Below are positions 1-7,284 of a DNA stretch of 40,046 nucleotides, piece by piece (position 1 is the stretch's first letter; every line of letters begins with the position of its first letter). Location of the stretch: positions 1 through 40,046 of the IMG/VR virus record IMGVR_UViG_3300043411_000696; one strand, written 5' to 3'. Under the pieces are notes generated by a model. The model ran no database searches. It saw only the letters and a list, made by a program, of their open reading frames with translations, and was not told the origin of the DNA. Both the position numbers and the translations under genes were made by a program. This DNA is from a virus.

Positions 1-711
1 GTGCGCGATGCTGCCAGCAAAGACCAAACCCGCTTCAATATGACCGGGATCCACATCAAGGGCGATATGAACGGGTTAACCTTCGAAACCACGGACGGAC
101 ACCGAGCGCATATAGCCAAGGCCGGATATACACATGGAAAAATTGACGTGATTATGCCAGCCACGGCAATTCCTTATTACAATCTAGCAATCGGCATGGC
201 CGATGCCGTAAGAGTGACAGCGGATAGAATTGAGATCTCCTTTGTCTCTGTGGCTTATGCAATTCCTTGCACCATGCAAGTACAGATTAGGCCGATAGAT
301 GGACAATTTCCGGACCTATCCGGGGTTATTAAGCATATTGGGGCAACCACCGCCAAGGTGACGCTACCGGCTAAGATGAAAGAGAAGATCTCCGAGCTTA
401 AGGCCGTGATTAAGGCTATGCCCAAAACAAGCAACAAAGCCAATCTTACCCTAATGGTTGAGCCCGGGCTTGTAGTAGTCACTGCAATGCTAGAAGCGGG
501 AGCAACCCGGCGCATAGAGCTACCGGCTAAGACCACAAATGGAAGAGCGCTTGTCGGATTAGAAGCTAAGTACTTTCTAGCGGCCCTTGAAGTTGCTCAA
601 GGTACCGAGCAGGAGATCCAGATTCACGGAGATCTGGCCGGGCTTTTCTTCGATTCAACCCTACCTAATGGGGCAACTACCCGGGCGATCGTTATGCCGT
701 GCCGACTCTAA
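1..711 (+). CDS. dnaN: DNA polymerase III beta sliding clamp-like protein, C-terminal part (5' truncated by window)
   Basis: The 236 visible residues look like domains II and III of a bacterial beta clamp, the ring that tethers the replicative polymerase to DNA. The stretch TRFNMTGIHIKGDMNGLTF followed by ETTDGHRAH (about residues 11-38) matches the start of clamp domain II, where the family has a conserved TDGHR-type motif. IDGQFPDLSGVI (about 98-109) matches the G-x-(Y/F)-P-(D/N) segment. The protein ends in VMPCRL, matching the family's C-terminal MPMRL. Full clamps are about 366 residues, so roughly 130 residues should lie upstream of the window; the GTG at base 1 is probably not the true start. 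A strong GC hairpin follows the stop. This could be a diverged viral clamp rather than a host gene, because everything around it is phage-like. Confidence 0.82.
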   Translation: MRDAASKDQTRFNMTGIHIKGDMNGLTFETTDGHRAHIAKAGYTHGKIDVIMPATAIPYYNLAIGMADAVRVTADRIEISFVSVAYAIPCTMQVQIRPIDGQFPDLSGVIKHIGATTAKVTLPAKMKEKISELKAVIKAMPKTSNKANLTLMVEPGLVVVTAMLEAGATRRIELPAKTTNGRALVGLEAKYFLAALEVAQGTEQEIQIHGDLAGLFFDSTLPNGATTRAIVMPCRL

Positions 712-723
712 GGCGTGACAACA

Positions 724-750
724 GGCCCGGGCGGTGAGAGCGCCCGGGCC
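724..750 (+). other. GC-rich hairpin after clamp gene
   Basis: A perfect 10-bp stem (GGCCCGGGCG / CGCCCGGGCC) encloses a 7-nt loop, 13 bases after the clamp stop codon. There is no T-tract after it, so it is not a classic intrinsic terminator. It may be an mRNA 3'-end stabiliser, a Rho-type pause site or a processing site. Confidence 0.6.
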
Positions 751-802
751 GATTGTCCTGCAATAGTGCATGGACTTTTAAGCACAAAACGGAGATCGGA
801 AC

Positions 803-1228
803 ATGAAAGAACTTACCAGAAAAGAGAAGGGCATAATCTCGGAAGCATGGCACGCGCTAATGTATCGGGCACAGTGCACATCTAATGAACATAAAATAGA
901 AGATCAATTCAGGCTTGAACGAAAACTGAGGGGAGGGAGCACGGAAACGGCGCGATCTCTTATCCTTGCTGAAGTTGCCAGGCTTTACAGGAACCCCGGC
1001 GCAACCGTGCGCGACGTTGTTGGGATCTCATCTGGGATCTTACTTGGCGCAATGTACGGGCTCGACTCGATCTTAAGAACTGAATGTTACGACTCGGAAA
1101 CCTATCGGCCATGCACAGTGAAAGAGCTTCTATCTATGATCGATAGTGCTACCGAGATCCATCAAAAGGGAATAACTCGCATGGTTGAGAACTTCGGGAA
1201 AAGGGCGGGGGCCGAATGCCGTGAATAG
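803..1228 (+). CDS. hypothetical protein, 141 aa
   Basis: Unrecognised soluble protein, rich in charged helical segments (MKELTRKEKGIISEAWHALM at the N-terminus), with no membrane segment. The start ATG is preceded by ACGGAGATCGGAAC, a good Shine-Dalgarno. It is the first of a run of short plus-strand genes between the clamp and the exonuclease, consistent with an early operon. Its 3' end overlaps the next gene in another frame. Confidence 0.7.
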   Translation: MKELTRKEKGIISEAWHALMYRAQCTSNEHKIEDQFRLERKLRGGSTETARSLILAEVARLYRNPGATVRDVVGISSGILLGAMYGLDSILRTECYDSETYRPCTVKELLSMIDSATEIHQKGITRMVENFGKRAGAECRE

Positions 1229-1508
1229 ATTCCTACTTGAAAGGTATTCGGAAAATGTACTGACGCACTGCCCCGAGAGAATAACCGGTTTTATTTTGGC
1301 TTGTCTCGGGACAATGCGATCGGCGTTTTGGTGCGAGGACTCGAACGAATGGATCTATGAAGAGCAACGGGCCACAGTGTACCCAGATCGCAACGCAGGG
1401 GCTCACGCAATGGTGAAGCACTCCGGGCGCGAGCTTTGGAAGTATACGGCAATGATCCCGGTTGTAGATGACAAACGGTACTTAATCGGGTTGCAGGGGG
1501 TTAAATGA
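1221..1508 (+). CDS. hypothetical protein, about 95 aa
   Basis: The frame is open from 1185, but I prefer the GTG at 1221. It overlaps the stop of the preceding gene and follows a GGGCGGGGG stretch; an upstream start would give an Arg/Gly-rich leader read over the other gene. The product (NRFLLERYSENVLTHCPERI near the start) has mixed alpha/beta composition and no family I recognise. It ends in an ATGA overlap with the next gene, indicating translational coupling. Confidence 0.6.
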   Translation: MNRFLLERYSENVLTHCPERITGFILACLGTMRSAFWCEDSNEWIYEEQRATVYPDRNAGAHAMVKHSGRELWKYTAMIPVVDDKRYLIGLQGVK

Positions 1509-1771
1509 TCAAGCCAATAACAGCAAGGGACAGGGCCAAAGAGGGCGACACGCTGACCGAATTCGAGCGAGAGATCTTGATCTGGAGTCGAAAGATCTGG
1601 AGGGTCTCGGAAGTATGCAATCAGGTCGATCTCGATGAGGTCCAGGCATTTTTAGATTTTTGCTGCCAGGGCCCGGGGTCCGATGCCGGAATCTTTGATC
1701 ACTTGCACAACATGGACGACGAGGCGGCGGAGCTATACTTCAACGCAATGGAGGCGGGCTTAAATGACTAA
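1505..1771 (+). CDS. hypothetical acidic protein, 88 aa
   Basis: The start is fixed by an ATGA overlap with the preceding stop codon. The protein is acidic and mostly helical (FEREILIWSRKIWRVSEV in the middle), ending in a Glu/Asp-rich helix. No domain recognised. Such small acidic proteins are common in early phage regions. It overlaps the next 54-aa gene by 8 bases. Confidence 0.65.
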   Translation: MIKPITARDRAKEGDTLTEFEREILIWSRKIWRVSEVCNQVDLDEVQAFLDFCCQGPGSDAGIFDHLHNMDDEAAELYFNAMEAGLND

Positions 1772-1928
1772 TATAGGGATCGATCGCTCGCACGGCTTGG
1801 TTAAGTGGCGCAACACGCTCAGGGCTATCCGGGCCCGGCGTGCGTGCCGGAAGCTACCACCGTTCGAGATACCACCAGAGATCCGGCGGGCTGCTGAGTC
1901 CCAGGGGTGGAAGTTTAATAAGCGGTAA
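1764..1928 (+). CDS. hypothetical basic protein, 54 aa
   Basis: Short ORF beginning MTNIGIDRSHGLVKWRNTLR and ending GWKFNKR. The start lies inside the 3' end of the upstream gene and is preceded by GGAGGCGGGCT, a strong Shine-Dalgarno, so coupling is likely. It is strongly basic, with an Arg-rich centre (AIRARRACRK), suggesting nucleic-acid binding; that role is inference from composition only. Confidence 0.6.
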   Translation: MTNIGIDRSHGLVKWRNTLRAIRARRACRKLPPFEIPPEIRRAAESQGWKFNKR

Positions 1929-1966
1929 AATTTAAGGTTGTAAAACGTAAAAGGAGAAAGTGTTAT

Positions 1967-2239
1967 ATGGGTAAACTAATAATAATTATCGCGTGCGGCT
2001 GGTTCGTTGGTTGCACTGCGATCGGTATGGAGTCGCTGTTTGTCGGAGAGGACGAAGGGCGGTTTTTGATTAGTGCCGACAGGGCCGGGCTTGATGCGTT
2101 CGGCAAGGCCATGAATGGGCTAGTAGTGACGGGCAAGGCTAAGAAAAACCAGCCAGATGCGTATTTTTCGCATATGGACAAAGTCGTAACCTTCCGGGCC
2201 TTCAAACCTTTAGAGCAGAACGACGAGGGGGCGAAGTAG
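1967..2239 (+). CDS. hypothetical small protein with hydrophobic N-terminus, 90 aa
   Basis: The start follows AAAAGGAGAAAG, a very strong ribosome-binding site. The first 20 residues (MGKLIIIIACGWFVGCTAIG) are hydrophobic and could be a signal or membrane anchor; the Cys at 16 after F-V-G only loosely fits a lipobox. The rest is soluble and charged. No family recognised. The next gene, also membrane-associated, starts 1 base after its stop. Confidence 0.65.
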   Translation: MGKLIIIIACGWFVGCTAIGMESLFVGEDEGRFLISADRAGLDAFGKAMNGLVVTGKAKKNQPDAYFSHMDKVVTFRAFKPLEQNDEGAK

Positions 2240-2240
2240 T

Positions 2241-2453
2241 ATGGATTGGGACTGGGGGAAAATTCTTGAGCTTGCCATGTGGCTAACGACGGCGGCGCTC
2301 TCATGGGTTGCCGTAATCGGTGGGGCCGTGTGGCTGGTCAGGCAATTCGGGCCCGAGCGGTTGTTATTAGCTGGTCTATCGATGCTTGGAGGGGTCGGAA
2401 TAATTCATATCTTGACTATTCTGAAAGTGATGCCTCAAGTAATGGTAAACTAA
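2241..2453 (+). CDS. small membrane protein, two transmembrane helices, 70 aa
   Basis: Short N-terminal soluble segment (MDWDWGKILEL), then two hydrophobic helices around residues 12-33 and 40-62 separated by a short RQFGPER loop. It starts next to the upstream gene's stop with a GGGGGCG site. The size and topology resemble small phage membrane proteins, but it is far from the lysis module, so a holin call is not justified. A strong hairpin follows the stop. Confidence 0.65.
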   Translation: MDWDWGKILELAMWLTTAALSWVAVIGGAVWLVRQFGPERLLLAGLSMLGGVGIIHILTILKVMPQVMVN

Positions 2454-2460
2454 CCAAGGG

Positions 2461-2484
2461 CCGGGGGGCCGCAAGGTCTCCCGG
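2461..2484 (+). promoter_or_regulatory. strong RNA hairpin with GCAA tetraloop just before the next start codon
   Basis: Ten-pair stem (CCGGGGGGCC / GGTCTCCCGG, with two G-U pairs in RNA) closed by a GCAA (GNRA) loop. It ends 7 bases before the ATG of the 209-aa gene, where a Shine-Dalgarno would normally lie, and is followed by CGATTTT. It could sequester or replace the ribosome site, or act as a weak terminator or attenuator between the small-gene block and the recombination genes. Confidence 0.6.
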
Positions 2485-2491
2485 CGATTTT

Positions 2492-3121
2492 ATGCCGAAA
2501 CAAAAACGAGTTACTCGATACTGCGCCCCGACAATGATCCAAGTAGATGCGCTCATCATGGGGGCTTTGGAGTTATTATCTAGAGCCCGGGGGATGAGCA
2601 GCCGAATATATTTTAGGCTCTTAGTGCTCGAAGACATGGGGCGCGTTTCTTCCGAGGCTTGGCCCGAGGTGAGGAAAGCATTCGGCCCATTGATCTTTTG
2701 GGTGCTAGAAAAACAGCGGGGGGTTCGATTCCCTGAGAAGATTCAATGGAATCAAGGGCGGCAAAGATACGAGCTTGCACCGTTGAAGACAGATGCAGAT
2801 ATTCCGCGACTTGAGAAAAGGAAAAAAAAGGCTCAGGGGTCGCTTGATGACCTCGCAGCCATAACACCGCAGATCGCTTTTCAGATAGCAAGTCGACTCC
2901 TGTCCGGCGTTTCCCAAATATCAAGCGAAGCACCTGCTCCAGCATCTCAGTTAGCAAGGCTCGTTCTGGAATATTTAGATGATCGTGTTCTTCAGGCAGC
3001 GGAAGTAAACCGGCAACACTACGATGAGGGCTTGGGCTACTCATTAAAATCGCTCAACGATATAAAAGTTAACACCACAACAACAACAGGGGAAAATGAT
3101 GGAAACGACATCGACGAATAA
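2492..3121 (+). CDS. hypothetical protein, 209 aa, upstream of the exonuclease
   Basis: The frame is open from 2279, but the residues before MPKQKRVTRYCAP are a shadow of the overlapping membrane-protein gene, so the start at 2492 is chosen. There is no clear Shine-Dalgarno; a strong hairpin lies just upstream. The N-terminal half (MIQVDALIMGALELLSRARG) is helical; the C-terminal half is Ser/Ala-rich. It overlaps the YqaJ exonuclease start by 26 bases, suggesting co-expression with the recombination pair. I do not recognise the family. Confidence 0.65.
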   Translation: MPKQKRVTRYCAPTMIQVDALIMGALELLSRARGMSSRIYFRLLVLEDMGRVSSEAWPEVRKAFGPLIFWVLEKQRGVRFPEKIQWNQGRQRYELAPLKTDADIPRLEKRKKKAQGSLDDLAAITPQIAFQIASRLLSGVSQISSEAPAPASQLARLVLEYLDDRVLQAAEVNRQHYDEGLGYSLKSLNDIKVNTTTTTGENDGNDIDE

Positions 3122-4103
3122 CGAGCAATCTGGCTTGGTTGAGATTCCTAGCACAAAGTTAGGGATTCAGAAAACAGGAAAGAGGCTTATTGGGGATGCT
3201 TTGGTAGTAATTCCAGAGATCGAGCTAGAGCGGGACGCTTGGCATGAATTTCGCAGGGGTCGAATGACCGGAAGCGAGATTTCAACAGCGTGCGGGCTGA
3301 ACCAATTCGAGACACCGCTACAGCTATGGGCAAGGAAGACCGGGCGGATCGAGAGTAAGGAAGAGTCGGATCAGATGTGGCTTGGAACGAAGATGCAGCC
3401 GATCGTGATGGAGCTATTCGGCAAAAAGAGCGGGTACAACGTCCGGGACTGTGGGGAACTTTGGCAATCTAATACCTATCCTTGGGCGGTAGCATCTCCG
3501 GATGTTCTATGGTGGACCGATACGGATGAGGGCATAGGAGAGATAAAGACATCAGGGCTTTGGAGTAAGGGGGCTTGGTCTATGGATTCCTGCCCGGACG
3601 CTGCCAACATGCAAGTCCAGTGGGCTATGGGGCTCACCGGCGGAGTGATTTACCAGGCTCATTGCATAGGAATATTGGGCGGGAATACCGGGAACTTTTA
3701 CTGGCCCCGGGTGACGCTCGATAAGGAAGTTTTCAGCTACATGCTTGAGCTTGGGGAACAGTTTTTGGGGTACATCAAGAGCGACACCCCACCGCCGGCT
3801 AGGGCGGAGGACTCCAGCTTGGTTCAGAAGATAATTTCGCTCCAGCCGGCTGAGAAGGAACTACCCGAAGGGGCTCAGGGGCTCATTACGGCCTACGACG
3901 ACCTATACGCTAAGTATTCGGAGTCCAACAAGGCTACAGACGCGCTAAAGGACGCACTGGAGGCCGTTAAGAACGAATTGAAGCTACTAGCGGGATCTAC
4001 CGGCACGTTCGGGGCCGGCGAAAGGATTGTGACGATAAAGGAGCGATCGAGAACCGGGTACATGGTTAAGCCGGCATCGTGGATTGAGATAAAAGTTAAA
4101 TAG
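3096..4103 (+). CDS. YqaJ-type viral recombinase/alkaline exonuclease
   Basis: 335 aa. YqaJ-family nucleases belong to the PD-(D/E)XK superfamily and resect double-stranded DNA 5' to 3' to feed a single-strand annealing protein. The expected motifs are present: RRGRMTGSEISTACG (54-67), Glu106 in QPIVMELFG, Asp136 in ASPDVL, the E-x-K pair in GEIKTS (Glu149, Lys151), and a Gln-rich motif NMQVQW (171-176). ATGs at 3096 and 3099 both follow AGGGGAAA. The gene lies 12 bases before recT, the classic exonuclease/annealase pair, transcribed as one operon ending at the terminator at 5236-5264. Confidence 0.88.
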   Translation: MMETTSTNNEQSGLVEIPSTKLGIQKTGKRLIGDALVVIPEIELERDAWHEFRRGRMTGSEISTACGLNQFETPLQLWARKTGRIESKEESDQMWLGTKMQPIVMELFGKKSGYNVRDCGELWQSNTYPWAVASPDVLWWTDTDEGIGEIKTSGLWSKGAWSMDSCPDAANMQVQWAMGLTGGVIYQAHCIGILGGNTGNFYWPRVTLDKEVFSYMLELGEQFLGYIKSDTPPPARAEDSSLVQKIISLQPAEKELPEGAQGLITAYDDLYAKYSESNKATDALKDALEAVKNELKLLAGSTGTFGAGERIVTIKERSRTGYMVKPASWIEIKVK

Positions 4104-4115
4104 GAGAACATTGTT

Positions 4116-5180
4116 ATGAATACTAAAGCACTAAGCACTAAGTTGGCCGGCCAAGTGGCGGTCTCGGGGACAGCATCGGCCCCATCGGCTATGGTTAAAT
4201 CGACTAACGCCGTTATAGAGAGGTATAAACCGGAGTTTCAGAAGGCTTTGGCGAATGCGATGGATGTGGACAGATTCATGCGAATTCTGTGCACGGTGGT
4301 TCGCCAGGATGAGAACGTATCGCGTATAGCCCTCAACAACCCCGCTTCGTTGATAGGGGCCTGCATGGAGATAGCCCAGAGCGGATTGGACCCTTCTATC
4401 CCCAACGAGGTTTCTTTAATCGGGTACGGGAACATAGAGCGGGGAAGTAAAACCGAAGAGATTAACTGCCAATTCGGTTATAAGGGACTTGCCAAGCTGG
4501 CTATGGAAGCCGCAAGGGATGCCGGAACCCCTCTTTTGGTGTTACGTCAGGACACTATATGCGAAAATGATACATATGAGAGACAAGGTGGTGACACTCC
4601 CGCCGTGTTCCATCGCTACCCGCCATTCGGAACCCCTCGGGGGAACGTAATCGGCTTTGTGGCAGTATCCAAGGACGCTAACGGCCAAATTAACTTTGTT
4701 GAGATGACAAAGGAGCAAGTCGAAGAGCATAAGGCCCGGTTTAGCCGTGCCAAATTCGGCCCCTTTGCCGACCCCAAGAACTTTAACGCCTACGGCCTTA
4801 AAACCGTGCTTAGGCTGCTCGTCATGCGTCACCTAGCAATGGGACCAAAACTCTCAAGGGCTTTGGCTGCTGACATCAAGGGTGAGACAGGTGAAGACGC
4901 AAGCTGGCAGGTCGAAAAGACAGTGGTCCCCGAGCTACCGACTGCGCCTAAGGCTATAGAAGAGAGTTTTGAAGATGATAGCTTGGTCTATGAGAAAATA
5001 GAGCCGAAGGCTGTGGAAGTTGCGTCGCCAGTAAAGAACGAAGAAACGGTCCCGCCAAGTCATTACCTTCAGGATAAGCCTGGATTTGAGATTGGAACGA
5101 AGACCCCGGCTCCGGTCTCTTCCGATGCTGAGTTTGAGCGAATAAAAGCAAGGGCAAGGAAGTCAGGGGCAACAGTATAA
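4116..5180 (+). CDS. recT: RecT-family single-strand annealing protein
   Basis: 354 aa. RecT proteins bind single-stranded DNA produced by a partner exonuclease and anneal complementary strands. Family hallmarks include SLIGACMEIAQSGLDPS (78-94), INCQFGYKGLAKLAM (116-130) and the segment around KFGPFADPKNF. The C-terminal third is acidic and Pro/Lys-rich, as is usual for the variable tail. TAGGAGAACATTGTT precedes the ATG and gives a clear ribosome site. It forms an operon with the upstream YqaJ nuclease. An intrinsic terminator follows 55 bases after the stop. Confidence 0.9.
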   Translation: MNTKALSTKLAGQVAVSGTASAPSAMVKSTNAVIERYKPEFQKALANAMDVDRFMRILCTVVRQDENVSRIALNNPASLIGACMEIAQSGLDPSIPNEVSLIGYGNIERGSKTEEINCQFGYKGLAKLAMEAARDAGTPLLVLRQDTICENDTYERQGGDTPAVFHRYPPFGTPRGNVIGFVAVSKDANGQINFVEMTKEQVEEHKARFSRAKFGPFADPKNFNAYGLKTVLRLLVMRHLAMGPKLSRALAADIKGETGEDASWQVEKTVVPELPTAPKAIEESFEDDSLVYEKIEPKAVEVASPVKNEETVPPSHYLQDKPGFEIGTKTPAPVSSDAEFERIKARARKSGATV

Positions 5181-5235
5181 GATTACGTCGTGGGGGCGAT
5201 TCTGCCACCACTTCTCCGTAAATGTGCAACGTGTG

Positions 5236-5264
5236 GCCCCGAGCGTAAAATCGGGGCGTTTTTT
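5236..5264 (+). terminator. intrinsic terminator of the recombination operon
   Basis: Stem GCCCCGA / TCGGGGC with loop GCGTAAAA, followed by G and six T. Textbook Rho-independent terminator on the plus strand, after recT. The next gene starts 10 bases after the T-tract with its own strong AGGGGG site. Confidence 0.88.
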
Positions 5265-5274
5265 AGGGGGAAAT

Positions 5275-5697
5275 ATGGAAAAGATAGTTTTGGAAAGTGG
5301 TGCGGTAATAGAGTTACAAAATCTGGACGACCTGCAAGACACCGGCCTGGAATACAAGGGTATTAAAATTTTCTCTTCGGCAAAGGTAGCGCCGAACGAG
5401 ATTCACTTCTTCGATACCCGCCGGCTGGCTGAGACCGGCCCGTTAGATCCTACTTGGACCCCATCCTGGCTTTGTGACGAGACAGAAGAGACTTTGCAAT
5501 GTTCTCGCGTTTCGCCGTCTCTGCGTTCAAGCCCGCGACTCCACCAGCCCAAGGTTGAATATTGTAGTTTTGAAACATGCCTGGATCTATTTTCCAGATT
5601 GCGTTCTGTGGCTGTCCTGGTCCAAACATTCCTTCTGGGTATGTTGATCCCGATTGTGCTCCTGCTTGTGATTGAGGGGCTGGGGTGGCTTTATTAG
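5275..5697 (+). CDS. hypothetical small protein with C-terminal membrane helix, 140 aa
   Basis: Starts at ATG 5275 (MEKIVLESGAVIELQNLDD), preceded by TTAGGGGGAAAT, a strong ribosome site just behind the recT terminator. The first ~58 residues look like a compact soluble domain. The remaining 80 are read antisense to the last 248 bases of the late operon's final gene and end in a hydrophobic segment (TFLLGMLIPIVLLLVIEGLG). The C-terminal half may be a real overlapping extension or simply readthrough into antisense sequence; the N-terminal half is better supported. Confidence 0.55.
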   Translation: MEKIVLESGAVIELQNLDDLQDTGLEYKGIKIFSSAKVAPNEIHFFDTRRLAETGPLDPTWTPSWLCDETEETLQCSRVSPSLRSSPRLHQPKVEYCSFETCLDLFSRLRSVAVLVQTFLLGMLIPIVLLLVIEGLGWLY

Positions 5698-6745
5698 CTA
5701 GATTCTGAGCTATGGAGGGGCCAAATTTAGCTTTCCAAGCGTCGTACATCTTCCCGTATTCTTCGTTCGCAACGGAACTTTCGACCGTCCCCAAGAATGC
5801 GTCCTCATCGGTGAGGACAACATCGCCCTTATGACCCTTCAACAACCCTCGGTCTAATGCGCCTTGCGTTATCTGATAGCGTTGGCGCTCGTTGTACTTA
5901 TCGAAATAGTCGTTTCCGATTGCTTTAAGGATGTCTGGCGAGCCCCAATTAGATGCCGCATCTTTTTTGCCGGCCTCAGTTAATACGCCGCTGCTATCAT
6001 TCATGCCATTGGCTCTGCCGTAGCTTTCTGGATTATCAACGTACTTAGATCCAAAACCACCATCAATTCGGGACTGGATAAACTCGTCTCGGATGCCAGC
6101 TTTTCTTAGATCTTCAGTCTTGTCCTGCTGGTACTCCTGAGTGGATTTTTGGAATGCTCCAAACTTATCCGCGACTGAAGCAATTCCACGGCCTGCGGTT
6201 CTACCAAGAACCGATCCGATTCCAGCGCCAATAGGCCCGCCAAAGTAAGCGCCCGCTGCCGTCCCGATTCCGGTGCCAATTCCCTCCACGGTCCCCTTAC
6301 CATTTCTCGATCCAATGTTACCAAGGGCATCCATCACGTTATAGCCGGCAACTGCAAGTCCGGCTGCGCTTCCTGCCGCTGCCCCGAACCCTGGAGTTGT
6401 TGGAACTGCCGCCCCTTGAGTTAGAACTCCACCTTCACCAATCCCAGCATAGCCGCCACCATTAAGTAGCGGAGTTATTCCTCCAGTGGGAAGTTGCGTT
6501 ACTGCTGATGCGCCACTGTTAAATACAGAAGGGTATGCACTGGCAACGACATCGCCACCACCCAACATGCTTCCAACTTTATCTATCCCGTAACTAACTG
6601 CTTTGTCTTTGAGCTTATTAGCCGCTAGATTCCCGAGCGATTGAAGCGGAGTTGGCTGCTGTTGTTGCTGCTGACGGGCAAGCGCCTGCTGTCTCTGGTA
6701 ATACTCCATCTCCGAATAGGGATCTTGGTTATAGCCGTAGTCCAT
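5450..6745 (-). CDS. putative internal virion/ejection protein, 431 aa
   Basis: Last gene of the minus-strand late operon. It begins with a Tyr/Gln-rich segment including six consecutive Gln (about residues 24-29), followed by Gly/Ala-rich sequence with GIGTGIGTAAGAYFGGPIGA-like glycine-zipper segments typical of membrane-inserting phage proteins. It starts by a TAATG overlap with the upstream gene. Position after the tail genes and composition suggest an internal or DNA-ejection protein of a short-tailed phage; this is inference. Its last 248 bases overlap a convergent plus-strand ORF. Confidence 0.65.
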   Translation of the reverse strand: MDYGYNQDPYSEMEYYQRQQALARQQQQQQPTPLQSLGNLAANKLKDKAVSYGIDKVGSMLGGGDVVASAYPSVFNSGASAVTQLPTGGITPLLNGGGYAGIGEGGVLTQGAAVPTTPGFGAAAGSAAGLAVAGYNVMDALGNIGSRNGKGTVEGIGTGIGTAAGAYFGGPIGAGIGSVLGRTAGRGIASVADKFGAFQKSTQEYQQDKTEDLRKAGIRDEFIQSRIDGGFGSKYVDNPESYGRANGMNDSSGVLTEAGKKDAASNWGSPDILKAIGNDYFDKYNERQRYQITQGALDRGLLKGHKGDVVLTDEDAFLGTVESSVANEEYGKMYDAWKAKFGPSIAQNLANKATPAPQSQAGAQSGSTYPEGMFGPGQPQNAIWKIDPGMFQNYNIQPWAGGVAGLNAETAKRENIAKSLLSRHKARMGSK

Positions 6746-7284
6746 TAGTAGGCTCCTTGGCGTGCGAGTTTAATTCGTTTGGCGTAACGACCTTGCGGGC
6801 CCATCTCTTCTTCGTCTGGTTTTGCTGGCGCTTCTGGTTCAGCCGGCGGAAGACTTAACTCGGAGGGCTCTGGATCTGTTGGGATAGCTGGAGCTTCTGG
6901 GGCGGGCTGCATTGCCCGCTTTTTGGATAGCATCTGAGCCTCTTCGCTCATAGCTTTGTCGCTCGAGGGCTCTTTTGTCGCAGTGTCTTCAGGATTCATG
7001 CCAGACATTGAAGCTGGGCCGCCGGCCATTCTAGCAGCGCGACGAGCTCGAGCGATACGTTGATAGAGTCCTGCGTTCTGGGTGCCACCAACCGGCTCGG
7101 ATGAGATTGGAGTTTGCTCGGTAGCGAGCGGGGTTGCGCTCATGGTGCTTTGACTCTCCGGGCCGCCCTGCTGACCGTAGGCCGCAAGCATTCTGCCGAT
7201 TGGGTATCCTGCATTCTGAGCTCTATTAAGTAAACCACGCCGCCGGCCTGGTGCTGAATTCATTATTCGATTGAAAGGGATCAT
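6745..7284 (-). CDS. putative virion-associated protein, 179 aa
   Basis: Basic N-terminus with Arg-rich stretches (APGRRRGLLNRAQNAGYPIG), then a long Pro/Glu/Ala-rich disordered region and a basic end (RYAKRIKLARQGAY). No recognised domain. It lies between two large putative ejection proteins and is tightly coupled to both (TAA next to ATG upstream, TAATG downstream), so it is probably a virion or assembly component. Confidence 0.6.
   Translation of the reverse strand: MIPFNRIMNSAPGRRRGLLNRAQNAGYPIGRMLAAYGQQGGPESQSTMSATPLATEQTPISSEPVGGTQNAGLYQRIARARRAARMAGGPASMSGMNPEDTATKEPSSDKAMSEEAQMLSKKRAMQPAPEAPAIPTDPEPSELSLPPAEPEAPAKPDEEEMGPQGRYAKRIKLARQGAY

Noticed and set aside
2613-3044. Minus-strand 143-codon ORF opposite the 209-aa gene.
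   Set aside because: No promoter or ribosome site, against the direction of its operon, and the plus-strand frame is coupled to the exonuclease gene.
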